In this document: positions 33,638 to 41,196 of the stretch, in pieces
Position numbering within the stretch: position 1 is the first letter of the stretch
Layout of the letters: each line of letters starts with the position of its first letter
Source of the DNA: Fictibacillus gelatini DSM 15865
GTDB lineage: Bacteria > Bacillota > Bacilli > Bacillales > Fictibacillaceae
Length of the DNA: 64,000 nucleotides
Assembly (NCBI RefSeq): GCF_000430745.1
Contig: NZ_AUMP01000001.1
Coordinates: 496,001-560,000 of the forward strand
Reading direction: 5' to 3'
The notes under the pieces: model-generated
What the model was told of the DNA's origin: nothing
What the model saw: only the letters and a program-made list of their open reading frames with translations
Database searches by the model: none
Position numbers and translations under genes: made by a program

Positions 33638-34048
33638 TTATTTTTGACGTTCTTGCTTTATAACAAAAACCATCGATATCGTAATGATTGTAAAAGCGAT
33701 GAAGGCTAATAGCGGAATCGTTATAAATCCAAGCCAGTTAATGTACTCCCCCGAACACGGCACGCCGGAAGTGCACGTTTCAAATTCTCGCATAAACGGC
33801 AGCTTTTGCAGCGCGTAATGATAGCCGGAAATTAACATGCCGATAACCGTCAGCGGAAGAACGTACCGATAAATTGACCGGTCATTCAGGTAAAAACCAA
33901 TGCCTAAAAGAATGGCTAACGGATACATTACGATTCGCTGGTACCAGCATAAGGTGCATGGGATAAAATGCATTACTTCACTAAAAAATAAACTGCCTAA
34001 TGTCGCGATGACGGCCGCTACCCAGGCGATCAATAAAGGTTTGTTCAC
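33638..34048 (-). CDS. bdbC: Disulfide oxidoreductase BdbC (DsbB family)
   Basis: 136 residues with four membrane helices. Cys31-Cys34 (CTLCWYQR) and Cys92-Cys98 (TCTSGVPC) are the two extracytoplasmic pairs that re-oxidise BdbD and pass electrons to menaquinone. The gene follows bdbD by six bases, so they form one operon. Likely clients in this window include secreted proteins with Cys pairs. Confidence 0.93.
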   Translation of the reverse strand: MNKPLLIAWVAAVIATLGSLFFSEVMHFIPCTLCWYQRIVMYPLAILLGIGFYLNDRSIYRYVLPLTVIGMLISGYHYALQKLPFMREFETCTSGVPCSGEYINWLGFITIPLLAFIAFTIITISMVFVIKQERQK

Positions 34049-34054
34049 CTTCGC

Positions 34055-34747
34055 TTACTCCTTCTCCGCTTTTTTCACTTGCTTCGCAAAATCCTCATAC
34101 GTCTGACCCGTAAACTTCTTGCCGTTAATAAAGACCGTAGGCGTTCCGGTAATGCCTAATTTCGTTACATAAGACTCGTCTTTATCGAGCGCGGCTTTCG
34201 CTTTGTTCGATTGATACGTTTTTACTACCTTTTGAACCTCTTTTTCAGAGGCAAATGGTTTTAATAGGTTCGCCAACGTCTTTTCAGTAAAAACGTCTTT
34301 TTTCTCGTCTTCTTCCCGTGTTTTACTATAAAGAGCTTCATGGAATTTCCAGAACGTATCATCACCTAACTCGTTATAAACGGTTTCCGCAAACAACGCC
34401 GCCCTGGTTGAATCAACATTAATAAACGCATAGTTCATGAAGTAAAACTTTGCCTTTCCTGTATCGACAAAATCTTTTTTAATTTGTGGGACAAAGCTTT
34501 CATTAAAGTTTTTGCAAATCGGGCATTTATAATCTCCGAATTCGACTATCTTGACAGGAGCTGACTTGTCCCCCTCAAACGGCTGATTTTTATAATCAAT
34601 TTGATCGGCTGCCGCCTCGTTATTTTGCGACATTTTGCTATAAACGAAAAAGCCAACAAAACAGAGTACGATCACGATGACGATTCCAATTGTCCATTTT
34701 GTCGCATTGTCTTGCTTTTTCTTCATCTGCTTTAACACCTCATTCAC
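34055..34747 (-). CDS. bdbD: Thiol-disulfide oxidase BdbD (DsbA family)
   Basis: 230 residues. N-terminal membrane anchor at about 18-37, then a thioredoxin fold with the helical insertion of DsbA. Active site Cys75-Pro-Ile-Cys78 (GDYKCPICKNF); cis-Pro in GITGTPTVFING. Introduces disulfides into exported proteins, for example competence and toxin factors in relatives. First gene of the operon with bdbC. Confidence 0.93.
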   Translation of the reverse strand: MNEVLKQMKKKQDNATKWTIGIVIVIVLCFVGFFVYSKMSQNNEAAADQIDYKNQPFEGDKSAPVKIVEFGDYKCPICKNFNESFVPQIKKDFVDTGKAKFYFMNYAFINVDSTRAALFAETVYNELGDDTFWKFHEALYSKTREEDEKKDVFTEKTLANLLKPFASEKEVQKVVKTYQSNKAKAALDKDESYVTKLGITGTPTVFINGKKFTGQTYEDFAKQVKKAEKE

Positions 34748-35415
34748 TTGTATGCTACTTTAAAAAAGAAAGTAAATGCTCAATCCCCTATAGCTTATAA
34801 GAATTCTATCCTTTTTGCAATAAATTCTCTTTCTTTTTTGTGTCGATGAGGTGGCAATTCCGACCCTGTGAAAGATTGCCAGTTTATAAAGATTTGGTGT
34901 ATCTTTCGAGATAATTATGATAAATGGCAACCATCACGATATTTCTGGAAAGGGTACTAGTACCCCTTCTAGAAAAATAGTTTGAATTTCAGTAATCGAA
35001 AGAACACCTCGTTAGATCTGTGAAATGAGGAAAAACGATCACGAATCGTTACATGATGTAAAATGATTTCGTTCTCGGACAATAAATGCTCTTATTTGGA
35101 CAATAAGTCATCCGGTTTAGACAATAACATCTTACTTTTGGACAATAAGCGAAAAAACCACTCATTTTATTGTCCGACACAGGCCATTGATTGTCCGATG
35201 GAAACGATTTATTGTCGGAAATCAACTGTTTATTGTCCAAAGGCCATGAAATAGCACCACACTAGAGAATTTTGATCCTGTTTTTGCTTCTATTTTTAAA
35301 TAAGAACTTTCTTAGCTGAAAGGGTACTAGAAAAAGATAGTACTTTTCAAGCTTCACCTTTTGCTTTTAAATAGGAAATAAGAACCAACTACATTTTTCG
35401 AAAGGAGTTGTTCGC
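34748..35415. other. 668-bp intergenic region between bdbD and the Lgt-like gene
   Basis: Besides array B it holds a 13-bp direct repeat GAAAGGGTACTAG at 34948-34960 and 35328-35340, one on each side of the array. The first copy lies within the perfect palindrome GGGTACTAGTACCC (34952-34965). A looser pair around TTTTGCTT...AAATAAGAAC lies at 35281-35307 and 35359-35386. No protein gene is supported. Confidence 0.7.
35077..35238. repeat. 21-bp phased array B: four direct and four inverted GGACAATAA copies
   Basis: GGACAATAA-type words start at 35077, 35098, 35119 and 35140. Inverted words (TTATTGTCC type) start at 35167, 35188, 35209 and 35230. All spacings within each half are exactly 21 bp, and 18 bp separate the halves. 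Variants are AGACAATAA (third), TGATTGTCC (sixth) and TTATTGTCG (seventh). The array lies in the divergent region between bdbD and the Lgt-like gene. Confidence 0.92.
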
Positions 35416-36198
35416 TTGGACTTTCCAGTGTGGATTCATCTCGGTCCCATTAAGCTCCATCCTCACTTTGTTTTTGAAACATTATCCTATTTTGTCGGGT
35501 TCCGGCTGTATCTCCGTTTTCGAAGGCCGGGGCTGATGCCCGCTTCCGTAGCCTGGTCGGTCATTACCGGAGCCATTTTAGGCGCCGCGCTTGGTTCAAA
35601 GATTCTTGCCTGGTTCTATGACCCTTCGATTCTTTTAGCACATGTAAGTCATCCACTTTCGTCAGCCGCTTTCTGGCTGGAAGGAAAAACGATTGTTGGC
35701 GGATTGCTTGGCGGCCTGATCGGTGTTGAAGCCGCGAAGAAACATGCAAACTATCATTCTTCCACAGGAGATGACATTGTCCTTCCGCTTATTTTTGGAA
35801 TGGCTATCGGCAGGATCGGCTGCTTTTTAACCGGTTTACGTGACAATACATATGGAAATGCGACAATGCTTCCGTGGGGAATTGATTTTGGCGACGGCAT
35901 CAACCGCCATCCAACTCAAGCCTATGAGTTTGTTTTTCTCGTCCTTTTAGGATGGTTTCTATTCATATTACGGAAAGTCCCTCATCAAGAAGGAGACCTT
36001 TTCAAGCTGTTTATGATTGCTTATTTCGTTTTTCGTTTTGTAATTGATTTTATCAAACCCTACCCCCGCGATTATTTCGGGTTAGGTTCGATTCAAATCG
36101 CATGTCTCTTCGGCCTACTTTACTACTTCAAATTTGTTCCACAACTTGTTCGCTTAGTTAAGAAATCCAATGAAAGGGGATTTACCAATGCCAAATAG
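35416..36198 (+). CDS. Lgt-like membrane protein (prolipoprotein diacylglyceryl transferase family, divergent)
   Basis: 260 residues, about seven helices. TTG start with AAGGAG upstream. Family features are present: IHLGPIKLHPHFVFETLSY, GRIGCFLTGLRDNTYG (canonical Lgt has GRIGNFIN) and HPTQAYEF. The Asn of the GRxxNF motif is replaced by Cys, so this is probably a paralogue rather than the housekeeping Lgt, which normally sits by hprK/ppaX. It overlaps the radical SAM gene by 11 bases, and the two should work together. A role in moving or presenting a diacylglyceryl or other lipid group is inference. Confidence 0.78.
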   Translation: MDFPVWIHLGPIKLHPHFVFETLSYFVGFRLYLRFRRPGLMPASVAWSVITGAILGAALGSKILAWFYDPSILLAHVSHPLSSAAFWLEGKTIVGGLLGGLIGVEAAKKHANYHSSTGDDIVLPLIFGMAIGRIGCFLTGLRDNTYGNATMLPWGIDFGDGINRHPTQAYEFVFLVLLGWFLFILRKVPHQEGDLFKLFMIAYFVFRFVIDFIKPYPRDYFGLGSIQIACLFGLLYYFKFVPQLVRLVKKSNERGFTNAK

Positions 36199-37606
36199 AC
36201 CGTATGTTTTCTATGAATTAACGAACAGCATTTGCTCGACCTGTTATCGAAAAGTAGAAGGAAAAATAATTGAACAAAACGGAAGCATGTATATGATCAA
36301 GCGTTGTCCCCGCCATGGGCATGAACGGGTTTTGCTCTCCAATGATGCAGAATATTATAAACTGTGCCGCAACTATTTAAAGCCCGCCGAAATGCCTCTT
36401 CGCTTTAATACGCCAATTCGTTATGGCTGCCCGTACGACTGCGGATTATGCCCAGATCATGAACAGCACAGTTGTCTTACATTAATTGAGGTAACCGAAT
36501 CGTGCAATTTAAAATGCCCGATTTGCTATGCCGAATCTTCTCCTGATCGAAAAACGTTCCGCAGCCTGGAGCAAATTGAAGCGATGATGGATGCGGTGGT
36601 CGCAAATGAAGGAGAGGCGGACATCATTCAAATTTCCGGCGGGGAGCCGACGATCCATCCTGACTTTTTCGCTATTTTGGACGCTGCCAAAGCTCGACCG
36701 ATCAAGCACATTATGGTCAATACCAACGGGGTGAAAATCGCCAGCGATCGTGAATTTGTCCGACGCCTTGCCGAATATAAACCAGGATTTGAAATTTATT
36801 TGCAGTTTGATAGCTTTGAAGCCGAAGTATTAAAAGAGCTGCGCGGGGCCGATTTACGCATTATTCGCGAAAAAGCGCTGGCCCATTTAAACGAATTTAA
36901 CATTTCAACAACCCTTGTCGTCACATTGAAAAAAGGGTTGAATGACCATGAAATCGGAAAAATTATTCAGTTCGGCTTACAACAGCCTGCTGTACGCGGT
37001 GTTACTTTTCAACCAATTCAGGCTGCCGGGCGTCTGGAGCAATTTGATCCAGCCTTAGACCGCCTTACGCTCAGCGAAGTTCGCCAGCAAATTATAGCCC
37101 AATCCAATGTTTTTCAAGCCGAAGACATCATTCCTGTTCCGTGCCATCCGGATTGCCTGGCGATGGGCTATGCGCTAAAATTGGGCGGCAAGATTATCCC
37201 GCTAACCGGGTTGATCGATAAAGAAGTGCTGCTCCAGGGCTCCCGAAACACCATTGTCTTTGAGCAGGATGAAACGATCAGAGACCGCGTGTTTTCATTG
37301 TTTTCAACAAGCCATTCACCGGAATCGTCGGCTTTGTCGCTTAAAAGCTTGCTTTGCTGCTTGCCGCTTGCCCGGGTGCCAGAAGGAATCGGCTATGACA
37401 ATGTGTTCCGCGTCATAATTATGCAGTTTCTCGATCCGTACAATTTTGACGTTCGTTCGGTAAAAAAATCATGCGTCCACATCGTCCACCCCGATGGAAG
37501 AATCATTCCGTTTGATACGTATAACATGTTTTACAGGGATGATAAAGAAAAGCTGTTAGAGAAGCTAAAATCGGAGATCGAGCCGATGCCTGTTGAACAA
37601 TCTTAA
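36188..37606 (+). CDS. Radical SAM protein resembling tetraether lipid synthase (Tes/MJ0619 group)
   Basis: 472 residues; AAGGGGA before the ATG at 36188 sets the start. Radical SAM cluster Cys106-x3-Cys110-x2-Cys113 (CNLKCPIC). An extra N-terminal Cys set could hold further iron-sulfur clusters: Cys16/19 (CSTC), Cys40 (CPRHG), Cys81/85/88 (CPYDCGLCPDH), Cys96. SAM-binding ISGGEPTIHPDF. The C-terminal part has PCHPDC and FLDPYNFDVR...SCVHIVHPDGRIIPFDTYN. This layout matches, as I recall, the archaeal Tes family that joins unactivated lipid carbons. Its partners are an Lgt-like protein and a small membrane protein, pointing to a lipid-modifying role; the reaction is unknown. Confidence 0.75.
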   Translation: MPNRPYVFYELTNSICSTCYRKVEGKIIEQNGSMYMIKRCPRHGHERVLLSNDAEYYKLCRNYLKPAEMPLRFNTPIRYGCPYDCGLCPDHEQHSCLTLIEVTESCNLKCPICYAESSPDRKTFRSLEQIEAMMDAVVANEGEADIIQISGGEPTIHPDFFAILDAAKARPIKHIMVNTNGVKIASDREFVRRLAEYKPGFEIYLQFDSFEAEVLKELRGADLRIIREKALAHLNEFNISTTLVVTLKKGLNDHEIGKIIQFGLQQPAVRGVTFQPIQAAGRLEQFDPALDRLTLSEVRQQIIAQSNVFQAEDIIPVPCHPDCLAMGYALKLGGKIIPLTGLIDKEVLLQGSRNTIVFEQDETIRDRVFSLFSTSHSPESSALSLKSLLCCLPLARVPEGIGYDNVFRVIIMQFLDPYNFDVRSVKKSCVHIVHPDGRIIPFDTYNMFYRDDKEKLLEKLKSEIEPMPVEQS

Positions 37607-37621
37607 TGGGGGTGTAAAGGG

Positions 37622-37903
37622 ATGGAATCCGAGAATCAAAATGGCGGAGGAAAAGAGATTACGAAAGGATTTTTCTTGATCGCAGGGATTAACATTCTTG
37701 TCAGCATCATTGGTATTGTTTTTTACCCCTTTATTCTAGCAATCGGACTTGTTCAGCTCCTATATGTGGTGCCTTTGGCGATGAATGCTTCCAAAAAAAA
37801 TCAAAAGAATGTGATGAAAGGAATGATCATTGCCGCGAGTGTAACCTTTCTTTTAAATGCCAGCTGCTACGGATTGTTTTTCGGTCTCATGCAAAGTCCT
37901 TGA
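37622..37903 (+). CDS. Small membrane protein of the Lgt/radical SAM operon
   Basis: 93 residues with two or three predicted helices (about 16-36, 37-54, 67-88) and a polar N-terminus. GGGGGTG precedes the ATG, 15 bases after the radical SAM stop, so it is third in the operon. No family is recognised. It may anchor or assist the radical SAM enzyme at the membrane, judging only from context. Confidence 0.65.
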   Translation: MESENQNGGGKEITKGFFLIAGINILVSIIGIVFYPFILAIGLVQLLYVVPLAMNASKKNQKNVMKGMIIAASVTFLLNASCYGLFFGLMQSP

Positions 37904-37987
37904 TCACTACATTGAAAAGTTGGAATTTTTTAGTTGATCGGCTGATAAATTGATAAAAGTGGCTGATATATTTCGATTAAGGCGAAA

Positions 37988-38012
37988 AACCGAAGCAATT
38001 GCTGCTTCGGTT
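37988..38012. terminator. Bidirectional terminator
   Basis: A 10-bp stem (37988-37997 with 38003-38012, AACCGAAGCA/TGCTTCGGTT) between the convergent Lgt/radical SAM operon and patB. Confidence 0.75.
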
Positions 38013-38013
38013 C

Positions 38014-39192
38014 TTAGCGAATCGTCTTGATCGCTTTTTCTATTCGTTTCAGGGCTTCTTCCAATAGAGAACGGGGGCACGCGATATTGACCCGCGTAAA
38101 CCCTTCTCCTTCTTTCCCGAAAATATAGCCTTCATCAAAAGCGACCTTCGCTTCTTTTTGCATGAAGCGCTCGAGCTCTTTTGCACCCATTCCTAGTGCG
38201 CGGCAGTCGAGCCAGACGAGATACGTCCCTTCTGGCTTAATGACTTTGATTTCACTCATGTGGCTTTCAATGTATTCGGTCATGAATTCCAGGTTCTTTT
38301 GCAAATAATCCATCAACTGGTCAAGCCACTCATCACCGTGACGGTATGCGGCTTCAGTCGCCGTTACGCCAAACGTATTGGATAGTCCGATAAAATGATT
38401 TTCAACTGTTTTTGAAAACGTCAATCTTAATTTCTTGTTTGGGATGATGATATTCGAAATTTGCAAGCCGGCCAGATTAAATGTCTTACTTGGTGCGGTG
38501 CAAATAATCGAATGGTTGGCAAACTCCTCTGAGATCGACGCAAAAGGAGTATGTTGATACGCCTTGTACACAAGGTCAAAGTGAATCTCATCTGCAACGA
38601 CAAGAACGTTGTTTTCAATGCAAATTTGGCCTAGTTCTATCAGCTCCTCTTTTGTCCAGACGCGGCCTACCGGATTGTGAGGGCTGCATAAAATAAGCAT
38701 TTTCACATCAGGATCGCTGACTTTTATTTTTAAATCTTCATAGTCCATCACATAACGTCCATCTTCAAATTTAAGAGGGTTATGTACAAGCTTGCGTCCA
38801 TTTTGCTCGACGACTTTTGTAAACGGATAGTATACCGGTGTTTGGATGACGATTTTATCATCAGGTTGTGTAAATGCTTCAACGATGAAACTTAAAGCCG
38901 GTACGACTCCTGGAGAATGGCAAATCCATTCCTTTTCAATCGTCCACGAATGCCTTCGCTCCATCCAACCTGCTACCGCATCATAATACGACTCCGGTCT
39001 CATGGTATAGCCGAAAATGCCGTGTTCGGCCCTATCCTTCAACGCTTCGATGACCGGCGCGGGAGCCTTAAAGTCCATATCCGCCACCCACATCGGCAAA
39101 ATGTCTTTTTCACCAAATAAATTTTCCGCATCATCCCATTTGACCGATGCCGTTTTCATTCGGTCAATAGCAGTATCAAAATCATATTTCAT
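38014..39192 (-). CDS. patB: Cystathionine beta-lyase, MalY/PatB type
   Basis: 392 residues. PLP-dependent fold type I C-S lyase that splits cystathionine or cysteine conjugates to homocysteine or thiol plus pyruvate and ammonia. PatB features: DILPMWVADMDFKAP, HGIFGYT, SPGVVPALSFIVEAFT, CSPHNPVGRVW, DEIHFDL, and PLP-binding Lys in APSKTFNLAGLQ. GGGGG before the ATG at 39192 sets the start; an extension of five residues is possible. Monocistronic. Confidence 0.9.
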   Translation of the reverse strand: MKYDFDTAIDRMKTASVKWDDAENLFGEKDILPMWVADMDFKAPAPVIEALKDRAEHGIFGYTMRPESYYDAVAGWMERRHSWTIEKEWICHSPGVVPALSFIVEAFTQPDDKIVIQTPVYYPFTKVVEQNGRKLVHNPLKFEDGRYVMDYEDLKIKVSDPDVKMLILCSPHNPVGRVWTKEELIELGQICIENNVLVVADEIHFDLVYKAYQHTPFASISEEFANHSIICTAPSKTFNLAGLQISNIIIPNKKLRLTFSKTVENHFIGLSNTFGVTATEAAYRHGDEWLDQLMDYLQKNLEFMTEYIESHMSEIKVIKPEGTYLVWLDCRALGMGAKELERFMQKEAKVAFDEGYIFGKEGEGFTRVNIACPRSLLEEALKRIEKAIKTIR

Positions 39193-39458
39193 GTTCCAGA
39201 CCCCCAATCAATTTTATTCCCTTTTCATTTTACCCAAAGTTTAGTCCATCCGTCTCATTTCGCGCATTAACTATTGTTCTTCTCGTATTGACCTGTTTAA
39301 AATTATCGTACAAGGAAAGATGAAAGCTTCGAACTGTCGCCTCTTTATAGAATGAACTATTTTCAGTTGGATCAGGCTTTTTATAATTCTTTCTCAAAAA
39401 TTGAGCACCCCATCTTATAAATAATTTGTTGTATTTATCTCCTAATCTTTTATCAGGG

Positions 39459-40175
39459 CTACTTCTTTTTACTTTCTTCAAAATATGGGGCAAGCCATGG
39501 TTCCTGTTCCACAACGATCCGGCGGATTTCTTCGGCAAAATTTGCGATTTCCCACTGGGCTCCGCTCCCTTTTCTTCTCTTTGCATAGAAGTCGAGCAAA
39601 GCCCTTAAATTAACGGTCATCGTCAAATTGGTTGCCGCCGCATTTGGAAGGACAAAGCGGGCATCCTCGCCCGGGATTTTTAAATCTCTTAAGGCATCAT
39701 ATGCTTCTTGCAGGCGCTCCATTGTTTGAAGATATACATTCAATGCATCACGGTTTTCTTGCACTTTTGGCGGAATGACAAACTGGAAACCGCCTTTCTT
39801 TTTGTCGCTTGCATCAGACACATAACGCTGTCTCTGCACGCTATATCCAAAACCGACGCGATGCCTGGTCAATTGGGCCAGAGCTGAACGGGACAGACCT
39901 TCAATCGCAAACGTGAACTGGATGTGTTCTAATGTTGATGTGTGGCCGCTCCCGACAATGTGCCGGAACAGGCGGTCAGCATCGGTTCCTTCTTGTCCAT
40001 CCCCTGCTTGTTTCTATTCGTATTTTTCATATTCTGCTCCGTCAAATAATTCGGATGGCACATTGGGTGAATAACACGTCCGAATAGCGGTGAACGCCAC
40101 TTTTCTTGCATTTGGTGTAGATGAAATCAATTCTATTTTTAGTTTTCCTTCTTGTTCTACTGTCTTTGTAGTCAT
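39459..40175 (-). pseudogene. thyX: Flavin-dependent thymidylate synthase ThyX with in-frame amber codon
   Basis: ThyX makes dTMP from dUMP using methylene-THF, FAD and NADPH. A good ribosome site (AAGGAAGGG) precedes the ATG at 40175. The frame then runs through 238 codons, interrupted only by TAG at codon 54 (plus-strand CTA at 40014-40016). Translation on either side is clearly ThyX: TAIRTCYSPNVPSELFDG before it, and HIVGSGHTSTLEHIQFTFAI, then RHRVGFGYSV, after it. The conserved Ser of the RHR-X7-S motif, just before QRYV, is Arg (AGA). An intact thyA elsewhere would explain the loss. Readthrough or a sequencing error are less likely alternatives. Confidence 0.85.
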
Positions 40176-40377
40176 TGATTTCCCTTCCTTTCATATACGT
40201 GAAAAATCATTCTTTTTCTTTCATTTCGTATATAAGCTATGATTCTAGGTTCACTATTTTATTCGTCCTTCTTCAACTAATACCTATTTTTCAGAATAAT
40301 CCACCATTAATTCTTTCCATTTTACGGAATGCATGATATACTAGTATTGGAGATATTTCGGAAGGAGAATTAACTTT

Positions 40378-40395
40378 ATGCCAACGTCTTTGTAA
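40378..40395 (+). CDS. Five-residue leader peptide MPTSL
   Basis: AAGGAG lies ten bases before ATG CCA ACG TCT TTG TAA. The last codons overlap segment 1 of the attenuator, so a ribosome stalled near the end of this peptide would open the first hairpin. A second possible mini-ORF (GTG, MNRSF) with AAGGAG lies at 40499-40516. Confidence 0.55.
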   Translation: MPTSL

Positions 40396-40514
40396 TGGAA
40401 TAAACGTAAAGTGCATAGCATTGCCCTCGTTGAATTTTTTATTAATTCTTTTTCAGGGGAGCAGTGTGCCCTTTATTACCCATTACAAGGAGCGTAAAGT
40501 GAACCGATCTTTTT

Positions 40515-40548
40515 AGCGGAGACCTTTATCGGGGTGCTCCGCTTTTTT
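40515..40548 (+). terminator. Terminator within the attenuator leader
   Basis: Stem AGCGGAG (40515-40521) with CTCCGCT (40537-40543) followed by six Ts. GGAGC at 40489-40493 could compete by pairing GCTCC at 40536-40540. Confidence 0.75.
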
Positions 40549-40617
40549 GGCTATTTAAAAAACTTCATATCTCCATCAACACGATTACGCTCCTTAACGA
40601 TATAAGGAGTGAAAGAA

Positions 40618-41121
40618 ATGAGTACATTCCATATGATCTGGAACCTTCAACAACGTGTAACGAACAAAACGATTGAGCGATATTGTCATAATTGCAAGAA
40701 GAAAGTTCCGTTTCTTGATTCCGGCATACTCAGGCATAATGCGAACGGGAAAAACATTTATCAGTTTGCTATTTACAAGTGCCCGAATGGCCATACATGG
40801 AATCGAAAACTTGACATGTATAAAGCAAAAACAGAAATTTCAATGGACGAAACGAAAACGGAAATGAATGAACATCAGCCTCAAGCGTTTTCTTTGCTCT
40901 CATTGCATAAAACGGGAATTAAGAAGGTCGTGATTTCGCTTGAGAATGTAGAGGGAAAATGGCGGCTGGATGCATTGCTATCACAACATATTGAAGACGT
41001 AAGCCGTTCTCAAATTGTACAGTTGATCAAAGAGGGAAAAATTGCAGTGGATGAAACGGTTGTGAAACCAAAGCATTTTCTGCGTAAGGACGAAACGATT
41101 ACAATTATTGAGAAGATCTAA
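40618..41121 (+). CDS. Zinc-ribbon plus S4-like RNA-binding domain protein
   Basis: 167 residues. N-terminal zinc-ribbon candidate: Cys23/Cys26 (RYCHNCKK) and Cys55/His59 (YKCPNGHTW). After a charged linker (70-100), residues 115-160 look like an S4 domain: WRLDALLSQHIEDVSRSQIV, QLIKEGKIAVDETVVK and a final strand pair. S4 domains bind structured RNA, often rRNA or stalled ribosomes. No enzymatic domain is seen. The erm-like attenuator suggests induction by a translation inhibitor, so a ribosome-protection or rescue role is an attractive inference. AAGGAG fixes the ATG at 40618; an upstream GTG is less suitable. Confidence 0.7.
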   Translation: MSTFHMIWNLQQRVTNKTIERYCHNCKKKVPFLDSGILRHNANGKNIYQFAIYKCPNGHTWNRKLDMYKAKTEISMDETKTEMNEHQPQAFSLLSLHKTGIKKVVISLENVEGKWRLDALLSQHIEDVSRSQIVQLIKEGKIAVDETVVKPKHFLRKDETITIIEKI

Positions 41122-41124
41122 TTT

Positions 41125-41177
41125 AAAAAAGTAGTTCGATTTGGAGTGTTTGTTCTCCAGCATCGAACTACTTTTTT
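41125..41177. terminator. Bidirectional terminator
   Basis: A stem of 15-16 bp (41125-41140 with 41162-41177) with an inner TGGAG/CTCCA pairing and A/T flanks serves both convergent genes. Confidence 0.9.
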
Positions 41178-41196
41178 CATTAGCATTAAGCTGGGC

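Larger units (their letters stand above)
40178..40617 (+). promoter_or_regulatory. Leader region of the zinc-ribbon/S4 gene with erm-like attenuator
   Basis: Extended -10 TGATATACT at 40334-40342. A leader peptide gene follows at 40378-40395. Four pairing segments are visible: 1 at 40387-40398 (TCTTTGTAATGG) pairs with 2 at 40480-40491 (CCATTACAAGGA). 2' at 40487-40497 (AAGGAGCGTAA) is perfectly complementary to 3 at 40585-40595 (TTACGCTCCTT). 3 at 40590-40596 pairs with 4, the real Shine-Dalgarno TAAGGAG at 40603-40609. A terminator (40515-40548) lies between 2 and 3. Stalling on segment 1 would free 2 to pair 3 and expose 4. Confidence 0.7.

Noticed and set aside
35049-35254. Overlapping 63-residue reading frames on both strands with repeated DNK
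   Set aside because: They result from translating the 21-bp phased repeat (seven codons per period). Neither has a ribosome site, and the conserved unit is DNA-level and present in both orientations.
39230-39586. 118-residue minus-strand frame downstream of thyX
   Set aside because: Its first half is the thyX 3' end read in another frame and it has no ribosome site. The second half (YNKLFIRWGAQFLRKNYKK) could be a gene fragment but matched nothing I recognise.
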